From Oscillospiraceae bacterium (GTDB taxonomy: Bacteria > Bacillota_A > Clostridia > Oscillospirales > Oscillospiraceae): a stretch of 61,360 bases of DNA. This document shows, piece after piece, positions 18,041 through 26,821 of this stretch (position 1 is the stretch's first letter; the number at the start of each line of letters is the position of its first letter). The notes beneath the pieces were generated by a model. It was not told the DNA's origin. It saw only the letters and a list, made by a program, of their open reading frames with translations, and made no database searches. The translations under genes were made by a program, and so were the position numbers. The stretch covers positions 1-61,360 of the forward strand of contig JAFQHF010000070.1 in the NCBI GenBank assembly GCA_017398105.1, written 5' to 3'.

Positions 18041-19600
18041 TTAAGCGGGGTAGAACAGGGGGGTGTTGATGCCGATGGGCAGGCCGATGGACAGCCAGAT
18101 GATCAGCATGATGGTCCAGCAGATCAGGAAAGTCACGGAGTAGGGCAGCATGGTGGCGGTGATGGTGCCGATGCCGGCCTTCTTGTCGTACTTCTGAGCG
18201 AAGATGATGATGACAGCGTAGTAGGTCATCAGGGGAGTGATGATGTTGGTGCAGGAGTCGCCAACACGGTAGGCCAGCTGGCACAGCTCCGGGCTGTAGC
18301 CCAGCAGCATGAACATGGGAACGAACACGGGAGCCAGGATGTTCCACTTGGCGGAGGCGGAGCCCATGAACAGGTTCATGAATGCACTGAACAGAACGAA
18401 GATGACCATCAGAGGGATCAGACCGATATTGATGGACTTCAGGAAGGAAGCGCCGCCCAGGGCGATGATGGTGCCCAGCTTGGTGTAGGAGAAGTAGTTG
18501 ATGAACTGAGAGGACACGAATGCCAGAGCCAGGAAGGAGCCCATGTCAGCCATGGAAGCGGACATAGCGCCGGCGATATCCTTGTCGGACTTGAAGGTGC
18601 CGACGGTCTTGCCGTAAGCAACAGCGGGGATGAAGAACAGCAGAGCGATCAGAACGATCAGGGAGTTGATCAGAGGGGTGGAGCCCAGCAGCTCGCCCTT
18701 GTCATTGCGGAAGAAGGAGTCAGCGGGGATGCACATTGCAACGATGACGGCAACGAAGATCAGTGCGGCGATGCCGGCATTGCGCAGGCCCTTCTTCTGA
18801 ACGTCGGTAACGGTGGTCAGGGAAGCATCGCCCTCACCCTCCAGGGTGTCGGTGTACTTGCCCAGACGGGGCTCAATGATCTTGTCGGTGATGATGGTGC
18901 CCAGGATGGTGATCAGGAAGGTGGAAGCACACATAAAGATGTAGTTGCCCATGATCTGAACTTCGTAAGCGGGGTCCAGAATGTCAACAGCGGCCTGGGT
19001 GATACCGCCCAGCAGGGGGTCCAGAGTACCGACCAGCAGGTTGGCAGAGAAGCCGCCGGAGACACCGGCGAAGGCAGCTGCCAGACCGGCGATGGGGTGA
19101 CGGCCGCAGGCATGGAACATCATGGCACCCAGGGGGATCAGGATGACGTAGCCGGCGTCGGAAGCGATGTTGGACATAACGCCCAGGAAAACGATCATGG
19201 GGGTCAGCAGTGCCTTGGGAGTGGACTTGACCACATTCTTCAGCAGCGTGTCGATCATGCCGGACTTCTCAGCAACGCCGACACCCAGCATGGCGACCAG
19301 AACCATGCCCAGGGGAGCGTAGGTGGTGAAGTTGTTGACAGCGCTGGTGAACATGTAGGCCAGACCGTCCTTGGTCAGCAGGCTGACGGCAGTTACGGTG
19401 GTTTCCTTCAGTTCGCCGCCGGAGACCAGATTACCGGTGGCAGAGACACCCATAGCTGCGCAGATGGCGGAAATGACCACGACTGCCAGCGCGAAGATCG
19501 CAAACAGGGTGACGGGGTGGGGCAGGCTGTTGCCGACGCGCTCAATGCCGTTCAGGCAGCGGGTCAGCCAGCTTGTCTTTTTTTCGGGCTTGTTAGACAT
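18041..19600 (-). CDS. AbgT family transporter (p-aminobenzoyl-glutamate type)
   Basis: Inner-membrane transporter of 519 residues with many hydrophobic helices. The AbgT-like segments GVGVAEKSGMIDTLLK, SDAGYVILIPLGAMMF and GFSANLLVGTLDPLL are visible. The start at 19600 follows AAAAGGAGAAAAC, and an in-frame extension upstream is rejected. AbgT proteins import p-aminobenzoyl-glutamate or export sulfonamide-like drugs. Which applies here is unknown. Transcribed alone. Confidence 0.88.
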   Translation of the reverse strand: MSNKPEKKTSWLTRCLNGIERVGNSLPHPVTLFAIFALAVVVISAICAAMGVSATGNLVSGGELKETTVTAVSLLTKDGLAYMFTSAVNNFTTYAPLGMVLVAMLGVGVAEKSGMIDTLLKNVVKSTPKALLTPMIVFLGVMSNIASDAGYVILIPLGAMMFHACGRHPIAGLAAAFAGVSGGFSANLLVGTLDPLLGGITQAAVDILDPAYEVQIMGNYIFMCASTFLITILGTIITDKIIEPRLGKYTDTLEGEGDASLTTVTDVQKKGLRNAGIAALIFVAVIVAMCIPADSFFRNDKGELLGSTPLINSLIVLIALLFFIPAVAYGKTVGTFKSDKDIAGAMSASMADMGSFLALAFVSSQFINYFSYTKLGTIIALGGASFLKSINIGLIPLMVIFVLFSAFMNLFMGSASAKWNILAPVFVPMFMLLGYSPELCQLAYRVGDSCTNIITPLMTYYAVIIIFAQKYDKKAGIGTITATMLPYSVTFLICWTIMLIIWLSIGLPIGINTPLFYPA

Positions 19601-19675
19601 GTGTTTTCTCCTTTTCTGAAATTCATTCGTTACCAAAGTGCCTGGGAAAGGGACAAAGGGCACAAATTCATAATA

Positions 19676-19704
19676 AGTATACCATTTCTTTACCGCCCGG
19701 TCAA
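19676..19704 (-). promoter_or_regulatory. promoter of AbgT-family gene
   Basis: On the minus strand TTGACC - 17 bases - TATACT, 76 bases before the start codon. Confidence 0.75.
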
Positions 19705-19840
19705 TCATTATTCACAAATTACAATGGAAAAAAGTTTGCTTTTTTGACCATAATTGGTACAAAAACAATGGCTGTGAACAAAATATGGGATGTGTACGCC
19801 GTATGAAGACAATCGGAAAAATGCTCCGGGAAGAATTTCC

Positions 19841-19869
19841 TTGCCCGGTTTCCGCGGGTATGATATACT
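19841..19869 (+). promoter_or_regulatory. promoter of O-antigen-ligase-like gene
   Basis: TTGCCC - 17 bases - TATACT, 35 bases before the GTG start. Divergent from the AbgT promoter. Confidence 0.7.
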
Positions 19870-19903
19870 GAAGCAAAATCAAAACCGTTAGGAGGGACGG
19901 CAG

Positions 19904-21637
19904 GTGACTTCCCTGATCCCCATTCTTGCCGCGGCCGGCGGGGCCGCTGCGGCGCTGCTGATCCGCTGGCTTCTGGAAAAGCGGAATATGCACATTCCCG
20001 GTGTGCTCGTATATCTGACCTTTGTGCTGCCTTTTGCCGCCGGCGGCTTTCACAGCTATGTGGCCATGATCACGGTCTGGATTCTGGTGCTGGATCTGAT
20101 CCGACAGGTCAGGCGGAACCGGAAATTCCGTTTTGTGTTCGCCTTCCCGTCGGAAGCAGTGATCTTTCTGGTGCTGTGCTACTGCGTGAGCCCTCTGTGG
20201 GCTGCGGATCGGGGAATGGCAGCCTTCGGCGTGGTTCGGTATCTGCCTCTGGTTCTGTACATGCTGGTTCTGATGCAGTATTCCCCGGAGGAACGAAAAA
20301 ATGCCCTTCTTCTGCTGCCCTGGTGCGGCGCGGCCATGACAATGGTAACCTGCCTTCTGCTGCCCATTCCTGCCATGCAGCCCCACATCACTGTCAATGG
20401 CCGTCTGGCCGGCTTCTTTCAGTATCCCAATACCTTTGCGGCCTTCCTGCTGGCGGGTCTGGTGCTGAGCCAGACAAAGGAAAACCGGCAGAAGCTGGAT
20501 TTTTTGGGAGATGCGGTGCTGATTTTCGGCATCGTTCTTTCCGGCAGCCGAACGGTGTTCGTTCTGCTGCTGGTGGCGCTGGCCGGAATCCTCTGGCTGC
20601 GGCGCAGCAAAAAGCTTGTGCTGAGTCTGGGTATTACGCTGGGTGCCGGACTGCTTCTGGCGCTGCTGGCCTCCCAGCTGGGGCTGCTGCGCAATGCGGA
20701 CCGGTTTACTGCCATCAGCACCAGCTCCGGTTCCTTCCTGGTGCGGCTTCTGTACTTCAAGGATGCCCTGCCTGTGATCGCAAGACACCCCTTCGGCATT
20801 GGGTATCTGGGCTACCGGGCCATGGAGGGCACCTTCCAGACGGGCCGGTACGGTGTCAGCTTTATCCACAACGGCCTTTTGCAGATGCTTCTGGATGTGG
20901 GCTGGGCGCCGTCGGTCATGATGGCGGCGCTGTTTCTGAAAACCATGCTGTCGAAAAAAACAGCACCCGGGAACCGGCTGCTGCTGTTTGTGCTGCTGGG
21001 CCACTGCATGATGGACTTTGACCTGCAGTTTTTTACATTCTGGGTGGTGCTGCTGACGGTGCTGGATTTTGAAAGAGGCAGCGTACATTATGCCAAAAAG
21101 AAAAAGACCCTGGGAATGGGCCTGTGTGCGGTGATCCTGTGCGTATGTACCTGGCTGGGCACCGGCGATCTGCTGCACAGCCTGGGAAAAAATGACCTGT
21201 GCCTGAAGGTAACGCCCTTTCACACAGATGCGCTGGTCACGGCCCTGCAGACCACGGCAGATCCGGAGGAACTGGATGATCTGGCAGACCGGGTTCTGAA
21301 GAACAACCCCACCCACGCCCTTGCCTACAGTGCAAAGGCAAACGCGGCTTTCGCCCGGGGCCGGGTGGTGGAAATGATGCAGTATAAGGAGCAGGCCATT
21401 CGCTGTGCCCGATACAGCACCGAGGAATATGTTGACTATTATGAAAAGCTCTATGCCGTGTATCTGCGCTATCAGGGGCTGGGAGACAGCACCAGCGCGG
21501 CCTATTGCATGGAAAAGCTGCGCACCATCCCGGAGCTGATGGCCCGGGTCTCGGAAGGCACCGACCCTCTGGCCCGCCTGACCGGCGAAGACCAGACCCT
21601 CCGGCTGCCGGAGGCATACCTGCAGATGCTGGACTGA
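19904..21637 (+). CDS. O-antigen ligase/polymerase-like membrane protein with C-terminal helical repeats
   Basis: 577 residues starting at a GTG with an AGGAGGG site. About ten to twelve membrane helices fill residues 1-400. They include the GRLAGFFQYPNTFAAFLLAG segment and a SRTVFVLLL stretch typical of the Wzy_C/O-antigen ligase superfamily. The last 170 residues are soluble and helical, resembling TPR repeats (NPTHALAYSAKANAAFARGR). Members join or polymerise surface glycans, but no other glycan genes are adjacent. It stands alone. Confidence 0.8.
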   Translation: MTSLIPILAAAGGAAAALLIRWLLEKRNMHIPGVLVYLTFVLPFAAGGFHSYVAMITVWILVLDLIRQVRRNRKFRFVFAFPSEAVIFLVLCYCVSPLWAADRGMAAFGVVRYLPLVLYMLVLMQYSPEERKNALLLLPWCGAAMTMVTCLLLPIPAMQPHITVNGRLAGFFQYPNTFAAFLLAGLVLSQTKENRQKLDFLGDAVLIFGIVLSGSRTVFVLLLVALAGILWLRRSKKLVLSLGITLGAGLLLALLASQLGLLRNADRFTAISTSSGSFLVRLLYFKDALPVIARHPFGIGYLGYRAMEGTFQTGRYGVSFIHNGLLQMLLDVGWAPSVMMAALFLKTMLSKKTAPGNRLLLFVLLGHCMMDFDLQFFTFWVVLLTVLDFERGSVHYAKKKKTLGMGLCAVILCVCTWLGTGDLLHSLGKNDLCLKVTPFHTDALVTALQTTADPEELDDLADRVLKNNPTHALAYSAKANAAFARGRVVEMMQYKEQAIRCARYSTEEYVDYYEKLYAVYLRYQGLGDSTSAAYCMEKLRTIPELMARVSEGTDPLARLTGEDQTLRLPEAYLQMLD

Positions 21638-21669
21638 TCCGGAACAGAAAAAACGGAACCTACGTAACC

Positions 21670-21709
21670 GTCGGGAGCGATGCCTGCATCGCTCCCGACA
21701 AAGTTTTTT
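21670..21709 (+). terminator. terminator after O-antigen-ligase-like gene
   Basis: A perfect 13-bp stem GTCGGGAGCGATG / CATCGCTCCCGAC followed by AAAGTTTTTT. Confidence 0.8.
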
Positions 21710-21789
21710 GGGCCATCCATTTGGACATGCCTCAGTAGAGCGGGCTGCCCTACAGGGGATGTTGGTAAAGGGGATAACCATATTTTTTA

Positions 21790-21818
21790 TTTACAATTCA
21801 TTACCGGAAGGGTAAAAT
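21790..21818 (+). promoter_or_regulatory. promoter A of the shared TTTACA-17-TAAAAT type
   Basis: TTTACA - 17 bases - TAAAAT with spacer text TTCATTACCGGAAGGG. It resembles two other promoters at 27810 and 40139 in box sequence, spacing and the CCGGAAG/CCGAAAG part of the spacer. It drives the 21888-24253 operon. Confidence 0.6.
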
Positions 21819-21887
21819 GGAAGCTGAAAGGCAATTGCCACACCGTCGCGGCATATGGACGCGGCGCTTTGACGGGAGGAAATGGAA

Positions 21888-22205
21888 ATGAAGAAAGTCA
21901 GAATTACAGCGATCCGAAAAACGACCTATCCCGACCTGATGGAACGGTATGAAAACCCCATCCTGCACGCCTGTGATGTAGACGAAGGCCAGGTCTGGAT
22001 TGCAAACGGCTGGTGTAAGCCCGAGGGCTTCTGCGACAGTGCATGGGACAGCATCTCCGCCTTCGTGATGACTCTGGCCCATGGCGGCGGGGATTTTTAT
22101 GACGGCTGGATGAAGAACCCCAAATCTGCCATGATTTCCTGCAACGATGGCTTCCGTCCGGTGAGCTTCTATCTGGAAGCGCTTGAGGAGGACGCAGAGG
22201 GATGA
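21888..22205 (+). CDS. TIGR04076 family protein
   Basis: 105 residues matching the TIGR04076 family pattern: KKVRITAIRKTTYPDLM, EGQVWIANGWCKPEGFC, then CNDGFRPVSFYLEA with conserved cysteines. The family's role is unknown, but it often sits beside redox enzymes, as here. The ATG at 21888 is chosen for its spacing of 8 from GGAGG. The downstream reductase start overlaps its stop by 4 bases. Confidence 0.85.
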   Translation: MKKVRITAIRKTTYPDLMERYENPILHACDVDEGQVWIANGWCKPEGFCDSAWDSISAFVMTLAHGGGDFYDGWMKNPKSAMISCNDGFRPVSFYLEALEEDAEG

Positions 22206-23296
22206 TCAACAAACTGGGATTTGGATTCCTGCGATTGCCCAAAAAGGACGGGGAACTGGACTGGCAGACCATCTGTTCCATGGCAGACGTATTCCTGGAG
22301 GGAGGCGGTGTGTTCTTTGACACCTGCTATACCTATCTGGAGGGGCTGAGCGAAGCGGCTATTCGCAGATGCGTTGTGGAAAGAAAGTCCCGGGACAGCT
22401 TTCAGCTTTGCGACAAGCTTCCCGGATATCTCTTCAAAAGTTATCAGGATTGCAGGAAGTATTTTGACGAGGAGCTCTCCCGCTGCGGTGTGGAATTCTT
22501 CGATCTTCTGATGCTCCACTGGCTCAACGATGAAAACTATGCCATCGCCGAACAATATGACGAGTTCCGCTTCCTGCGGGAGAAAAAGGCAGAGGGGAAG
22601 GCCAAACGCATCGGTTTTTCCTACCATGGGGATGCAGCCCTGCTGGACAGAATCCTGACCGCCCACCCGGAGGTGGATGTGGTGCTGATGCAGCTGAATT
22701 ACCTGGACTGGGAAAGCGAAGGCATCCAGTCAAAAAAGTGCTACGAAACCTGCCTGCGCCACGGAACGTCTGTGATGGTTATGGAGCCGGTGAAGGGCGG
22801 CACATTGGCATCCATTCCGAAAGAAGCGGAGGCAAAACTCCGGGCAGTCCACCCGGACTGGACACCTTCCGACTGGGCGCTGCGGTTTGTGCAGTCGCTG
22901 CCGGGGGTGGAGGTGTGCCTTAGCGGCATGGGTTCTGTTGAACAGGTTCAGGCCAATATTCAGCCTTTCGACATCTTAACGGAAGCAGAAGTCAAATTGC
23001 TGGCAGAAGCGGCTGAGATCATCCGCGGCAAAACCGCCATTGGCTGCACCGGCTGTGCCTACTGCGTGAGTCACTGTCCGAAGCAGATCCCCATTCCGCA
23101 ATATATCAGGCTCTACAATGAGATCACCCGGTATCCCGGTGATGACTGGAAGATCGTCCCCACGTATCATCAGATGGGATTGTCAGCAGGCAGGGCATCC
23201 GAGTGTATCGGCTGCCATTCCTGCGAAACCCACTGTCCTCAGAAGCTGACGATCGCGGAGCATATGAAAACCATCGCCCACAGATTCGAATCTTGA
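22202..23296 (+). CDS. aldo/keto reductase with C-terminal 2x[4Fe-4S] domain
   Basis: 364 residues. The aldo/keto reductase barrel begins NKLGFGFLRLP, with catalytic Asp/Tyr region FFDTCYTYLEG and Lys and His candidates in ERKSRDSFQLCDKLPGY and LLMLHWLND. The tail (about 275-350) carries two ferredoxin clusters (CTGCAYCVSHCP, CIGCHSCETHCP). Such fusions reduce unknown substrates with NAD(P)H or ferredoxin electrons in anaerobes. Middle gene of a three-gene operon. Confidence 0.9.
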   Translation: MINKLGFGFLRLPKKDGELDWQTICSMADVFLEGGGVFFDTCYTYLEGLSEAAIRRCVVERKSRDSFQLCDKLPGYLFKSYQDCRKYFDEELSRCGVEFFDLLMLHWLNDENYAIAEQYDEFRFLREKKAEGKAKRIGFSYHGDAALLDRILTAHPEVDVVLMQLNYLDWESEGIQSKKCYETCLRHGTSVMVMEPVKGGTLASIPKEAEAKLRAVHPDWTPSDWALRFVQSLPGVEVCLSGMGSVEQVQANIQPFDILTEAEVKLLAEAAEIIRGKTAIGCTGCAYCVSHCPKQIPIPQYIRLYNEITRYPGDDWKIVPTYHQMGLSAGRASECIGCHSCETHCPQKLTIAEHMKTIAHRFES

Positions 23297-23308
23297 AAGG
23301 AGATTGCC

Positions 23309-24253
23309 ATGAATCATTTTGAAAAAGAGTCCCTGGGACTGTTTCCGACTCCCATGTACCGCCTGCCGGGGATCAGCCGGGAGCTGGGCACCAATGTCTG
23401 GATCAAGCGGGACGACCTGTGCGGTGTGGCCCTGGGCGGCAACAAGGTCAGAAAGCTGGAATATCTGCTTCACGATGCAAAGGCGAAGGGCTATGATCTG
23501 GTCATGACTACCGGACAGGCCCAGAGCAATCATGCCATGCTGACTGCCGCCTGTGCCCTTCGGATGGGTTTGGACTGCATCCTGGTTCTGAAAAAGCGGG
23601 GTGTCACAGCCCGGAAGGGCAATCAGATCCTCAATCATCTGATGGGCGTGGAGGTCCGGTATATGGATACGGACAGCTACGAGGATATTTACGCGGAAAT
23701 GGATCGGATTGGCCAGGAGCTGGGCCGGAAGGTCTACAAGATTCCCTGCGGCGGCTCCAATGCCCTGGGAACTCTGGGTTATATCGACTGCATGAAGGAG
23801 GTTGCCGATTCCGGTATCCACTTCGACCATCTGGTCTGCGCCTGCGGCTCCGGCGGCACCGCGGCGGGATGCGTGCTGGGCGCCAAGCTCCATCTGCCGG
23901 ATACCCAGGTCATGTGTTCCATGGTGGATAACGATCCCTTCGACGAGATCGTTCCCCGGCTGATGGGGGAAGCCGCCCAGCTGCTTGGGGTACAGGTGGA
24001 GATCCCTGTGCCGGATCTTCTGGCAATGTGGGGCCCCGGCTATTCCATCCCCTCCGCCGAGGGCAACGAGGCCATCGCCATGATGATGCGCCTGGAGGGA
24101 ATCGTGCTGGATACCTGCTACACCGGCAAGGCCTTCGCCGGTCTGGTGCGCCGGGCCCGGGAGGGTTACTACAAACCCGATGACAATGTGCTGTTCGTCC
24201 ATACTGGTGGCGCGGGTGGACTGTTTGCGCAGGATTGGGAAAATGAAGGATAA
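23309..24253 (+). CDS. PLP-dependent D-cysteine desulfhydrase/ACC deaminase family enzyme
   Basis: 314 residues of the fold type II PLP family. The Schiff-base lysine is in GGNKVRKLEYLL (about residue 50), followed by TTGQAQSNHAMLTA for the cofactor and a glycine-rich phosphate loop (CACGSGGTAAGC). Closest named relatives are D-cysteine desulfhydrases, but the family also contains ACC deaminases and L-cysteate lyases, so the substrate is uncertain. Last gene of the operon, 12 bases after the reductase. Confidence 0.88.
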   Translation: MNHFEKESLGLFPTPMYRLPGISRELGTNVWIKRDDLCGVALGGNKVRKLEYLLHDAKAKGYDLVMTTGQAQSNHAMLTAACALRMGLDCILVLKKRGVTARKGNQILNHLMGVEVRYMDTDSYEDIYAEMDRIGQELGRKVYKIPCGGSNALGTLGYIDCMKEVADSGIHFDHLVCACGSGGTAAGCVLGAKLHLPDTQVMCSMVDNDPFDEIVPRLMGEAAQLLGVQVEIPVPDLLAMWGPGYSIPSAEGNEAIAMMMRLEGIVLDTCYTGKAFAGLVRRAREGYYKPDDNVLFVHTGGAGGLFAQDWENEG

Positions 24254-24416
24254 CTATGCGCGTAATTACTTGTTTGAAGTGCGGAATGCATATTGTATCG
24301 AAACAAATGGTGCTTACGGTATCCACTTGAACATGCCGCAAAACGGTAGATTTGGTTCCAATACGGCGGCTTGAGGGCAAGCCGCCCTACAAGAAACATT
24401 TTTCTGTAAACGTCAA

Positions 24417-25001
24417 TTATATCTTCCTGCGAAACAGTCCATGGCGGTTGCAATAGTAATAGAGGGTTCCCATGCCCCGCAGCTGCAGCCGGGTCTGGGC
24501 GTTGCCCTCAGGGTAGAGCTTCACCATCTGGAACCGGTCTGCGGTAACGTAGGCCACGAAGGAAATGGAATGCGCTTTGGTCATGGGGTGGCGGATGGTG
24601 ATGAAGTGTTCATCCTCCACGTTTTCAATGGTCAACCTGTGATCTTCATCCGCCTCCTCTGCTTCCAGGGCAGGCAGTGTAATGCCGCAGCAGCTGACTA
24701 CGGTGCTTCCCAAAGCATGGATGGCATTGCCGCAGACGGGACAGACGTAGAACTTGCTGCGCAGCATATTGGCGGAGACATTTCTGTTGAGAATCTTCTC
24801 TCCGTTCATCAGTTCGATGACGGAGATGCCCAGGGCCTGGGCCAGGGGCTGCAAAAGGGAAATGTCCGGCAGTCCCTTGGCAGTTTCCCACTTGGAGACG
24901 GTCTTGCTGCTGACGCAGATTTTCTCAGCCAGCTCTGCCTGGGTCAGATTGCGGCTCTCCCGAAGCTTTCTGATGGTGGTTCCGGTTACGTAGGTATTCA
25001 T
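24417..25001 (-). CDS. XRE regulator fused to a desulfoferrodoxin-like domain
   Basis: 194 residues from the ATG at 25001. Residues 1-65 form an XRE helix-turn-helix (IRKLRESRNLTQAELAEKIC, then SSKTVSKWETAKGLPDISLL). Residues about 82-190 resemble the iron site of desulfoferrodoxin/superoxide reductase: YVCPVCGNAIHALG, FITIRHPMTKAHSISF and a C-terminal YYCNRHG. The combination suggests a regulator that senses superoxide, oxygen or iron. It is divergent from nothing close, but neighbouring operons encode oxygen-sensitive redox enzymes. Confidence 0.82.
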   Translation of the reverse strand: MNTYVTGTTIRKLRESRNLTQAELAEKICVSSKTVSKWETAKGLPDISLLQPLAQALGISVIELMNGEKILNRNVSANMLRSKFYVCPVCGNAIHALGSTVVSCCGITLPALEAEEADEDHRLTIENVEDEHFITIRHPMTKAHSISFVAYVTADRFQMVKLYPEGNAQTRLQLRGMGTLYYYCNRHGLFRRKI

Positions 25002-25166
25002 TGTGCCACTTCCTTTCTGGGAAGAGCATATCACGAAACCAATCGTTGGGCAACCTACGCTTCGTAGAGGACGGGGATCGCGGATACGGATTCTCAATCG
25101 AAAACGTTACAGTGCACCAGACAGCAAAAAACGCCCCCGGCTTCGGGCGGTGTTTATAAAACAGTT

Positions 25167-25206
25167 AAAACCGGCCTATGGTTTCGATCATAGGTCGGTT
25201 TTTTGC
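25167..25206 (+). terminator. strong hairpin with T tail
   Basis: AAAACCGGCCTATG / CATAGGTCGGTTTT followed by TT. No plus-strand gene precedes it directly, so it may end a transcript of an unrecognised small RNA, or be a stray element. Confidence 0.5.
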
Positions 25207-25227
25207 TATATGTACCGGTTTAGGAAA

Positions 25228-25329
25228 GGATCTCTTGTGTAAAGGGAGCTGTCAGCGAAGCTGACCGAGGGATTGACAACCCCTCCACCCCTGCGGGGTA
25301 CCTTCCCTTACAAAAAAGGAGGCTTTGGT
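25228..25329. repeat. short copy of the CTTGTG..AAAGGGAG repeat family
   Basis: TCTCTTGTGTAAAGGGAGCT and ...GAGGGATTG at the left, and AAAAAAGGAGGCTTTGG at the right, resemble the repeat at 7252-7421. The gap 25002-25577 otherwise holds only hairpins. A 19-codon ORF at about 25495-25554 on the minus strand has no ribosome binding site and is not annotated. Confidence 0.55.
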
Positions 25330-25454
25330 GCGGCGAAAACTGCACATCGCACGATACACCGAAAGGTGTATAGAAGTGCGCCCTTGTGTCTGTTAGACAA
25401 ATTGGAATTTATTTAACTGGCTATATACTATCATGATTTGTCCGGATATGCAAG

Positions 25455-25488
25455 AACAGGAACAGCAGATCAAACTGCTGTTCCTGTT
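25455..25488 (-). terminator. hairpin downstream of methyltransferase
   Basis: A perfect 14-bp stem AACAGGAACAGCAG / CTGCTGTTCCTGTT with a 6-base loop, 90 bases beyond the methyltransferase stop. No strong T run. Confidence 0.55.
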
Positions 25489-25577
25489 AACTGTCTTATG
25501 CGCACCGCTCTTTAGCCGGGGGTTTTGCCTGTTCTACTATGTCGTCATAGCTCATTTTTTCACAGCTGCAGCATTGT

Positions 25578-26192
25578 TTACGCTCCAATTTCGTGATCCG
25601 GCAGTTGAAAGATCATGATCCGCTCCCGGGGGTCGTTTCCTGCAAACAGGTCATCGCATTCGATCTCATCGTAAAAGTCCAGCTCGTCCACGGTCATTAA
25701 GTAAGAAATGTACGCATCTGCCGGGTAATAGAAGAACAGAAAGATTTCCCGGGGACTGTTATACCAGGACTCACAGATCCTTGCCATTACCTTGTGGAAA
25801 ATCTCCACAGAAAAGGGATTGAAGAAGTAGCAGCGATTGACTTCAGCCGGTACTTCATATTCTTCCGCCCGGGTCAGCACAAACTCCGGCCTGAGTTTGG
25901 AAATGGCAGTCTTCTGATTCCCTATGGCACCCTGATAGATTCGTTCATCGTATTCAATGCCGATGGTCTTTGCGGACCTCCGGTAGGACAGGAAAAAGCC
26001 CACCCGTCCTTTTCCGCAGCCATAGTCCAGAACCACATCGTCTTTGCCGACCAGGCCGCTGTCTGCCAGCCGTTCCAGAACACTGTACGGCGTGGGTTCG
26101 TATGGGTGATGATACTCGTCGGCACCCAATTCATCCCGCCCGCAGGTCTGGATTCGCAGGAGTTTGTCCCAGTTGTTTTCACTGTTTGCCAT
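25578..26192 (-). CDS. class I SAM-dependent methyltransferase
   Basis: 204 residues. The S-adenosylmethionine motif I is VVLDYGCGKGRVGFFLS (about 53-69), followed by IGIEYDERIY (motif II). Later CYFFNPFSVEIFHKVMARI may be the catalytic side. A soluble single-domain enzyme whose substrate cannot be read. It follows the flavin reductase gene by 6 bases on the same strand, so the two are probably one operon. Confidence 0.82.
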   Translation of the reverse strand: MANSENNWDKLLRIQTCGRDELGADEYHHPYEPTPYSVLERLADSGLVGKDDVVLDYGCGKGRVGFFLSYRRSAKTIGIEYDERIYQGAIGNQKTAISKLRPEFVLTRAEEYEVPAEVNRCYFFNPFSVEIFHKVMARICESWYNSPREIFLFFYYPADAYISYLMTVDELDFYDEIECDDLFAGNDPRERIMIFQLPDHEIGA

Positions 26193-26198
26193 GGCTTG

Positions 26199-26759
26199 TT
26201 ATTTCAGCGCCACACCGTCATGGAATGCCTGTCCCACCTTTTCACCCAGAACCAGATAGCAGTGATTCGCGGGGTCATAAGTGATGGGCGCAAGCTTGGT
26301 CACATCCACCTTGCCGTTCTCACCCAGAACGGACGCATCGACGCAGACATTGACGATCCGGCCCACCAGACGGCAGGTTTCTTCATTGTAGGAAAGAAGT
26401 TCGCACTCCAGTGCCATGGGCAGTTCGTCGATGAGGGGGGCATCCACAAATTCGGACTTGGTGGCATGGAAGCCTGCCTTTGCAAACTTCTCCGGCTCCC
26501 TGGTGCCGCTGACAATGCCCACATAGTCGCAGGCAGCCATCATCCTGGCGGTAGCCATGGACACAGTAAAGGCTTTCCGGGCCAGCAGATTCTCCGCAGT
26601 TTTGTGGGTATTATCTACGCAGATGGTAATCTCCGTCTCCTCGCTGATGCCGCCCCAAGCTGCGTTCATGGCATTGGGAGAGCCGTCAGCATTGTAAGTG
26701 CCGATGATGAAAACCGGCATGGGATAGCACATGGCCTTTGCTCCGAAATTCTTTCTCAT
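26199..26759 (-). CDS. flavin reductase/flavoredoxin family protein
   Basis: 186 residues of the FMN-binding split-barrel type: KNFGAKAMCYPMPVFIIGTY, NAMNAAWGGISEE and VSMATARMMAACDYVG are family-typical. Such proteins carry FMN and pass electrons in anaerobes. The ATG at 26759 is chosen over an ATG three codons upstream. On the minus strand its promoter reads TTGTAT - 17 bases - TATAAT at about 26794-26822, directly after the terminator of the repeated element at 26822. Confidence 0.87.
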   Translation of the reverse strand: MRKNFGAKAMCYPMPVFIIGTYNADGSPNAMNAAWGGISEETEITICVDNTHKTAENLLARKAFTVSMATARMMAACDYVGIVSGTREPEKFAKAGFHATKSEFVDAPLIDELPMALECELLSYNEETCRLVGRIVNVCVDASVLGENGKVDVTKLAPITYDPANHCYLVLGEKVGQAFHDGVALK

Positions 26760-26821
26760 AGGAATCACCTCAAATTGATATTGATGCAGTTATTATAGCA
26801 TGGCAAGAGGTCCCATACAAC

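Noticed and set aside
19712..21781. A 689-codon minus-strand frame opposite the O-antigen-ligase-like gene
   Set aside because: The plus-strand frame has a promoter, ribosome binding site, membrane helices and terminator. The reverse frame is rich in Gln, His and Arg with no domain.
25495..25554. A 19-codon minus-strand ORF after the methyltransferase gene
   Set aside because: No ribosome binding site and no second copy to compare with.
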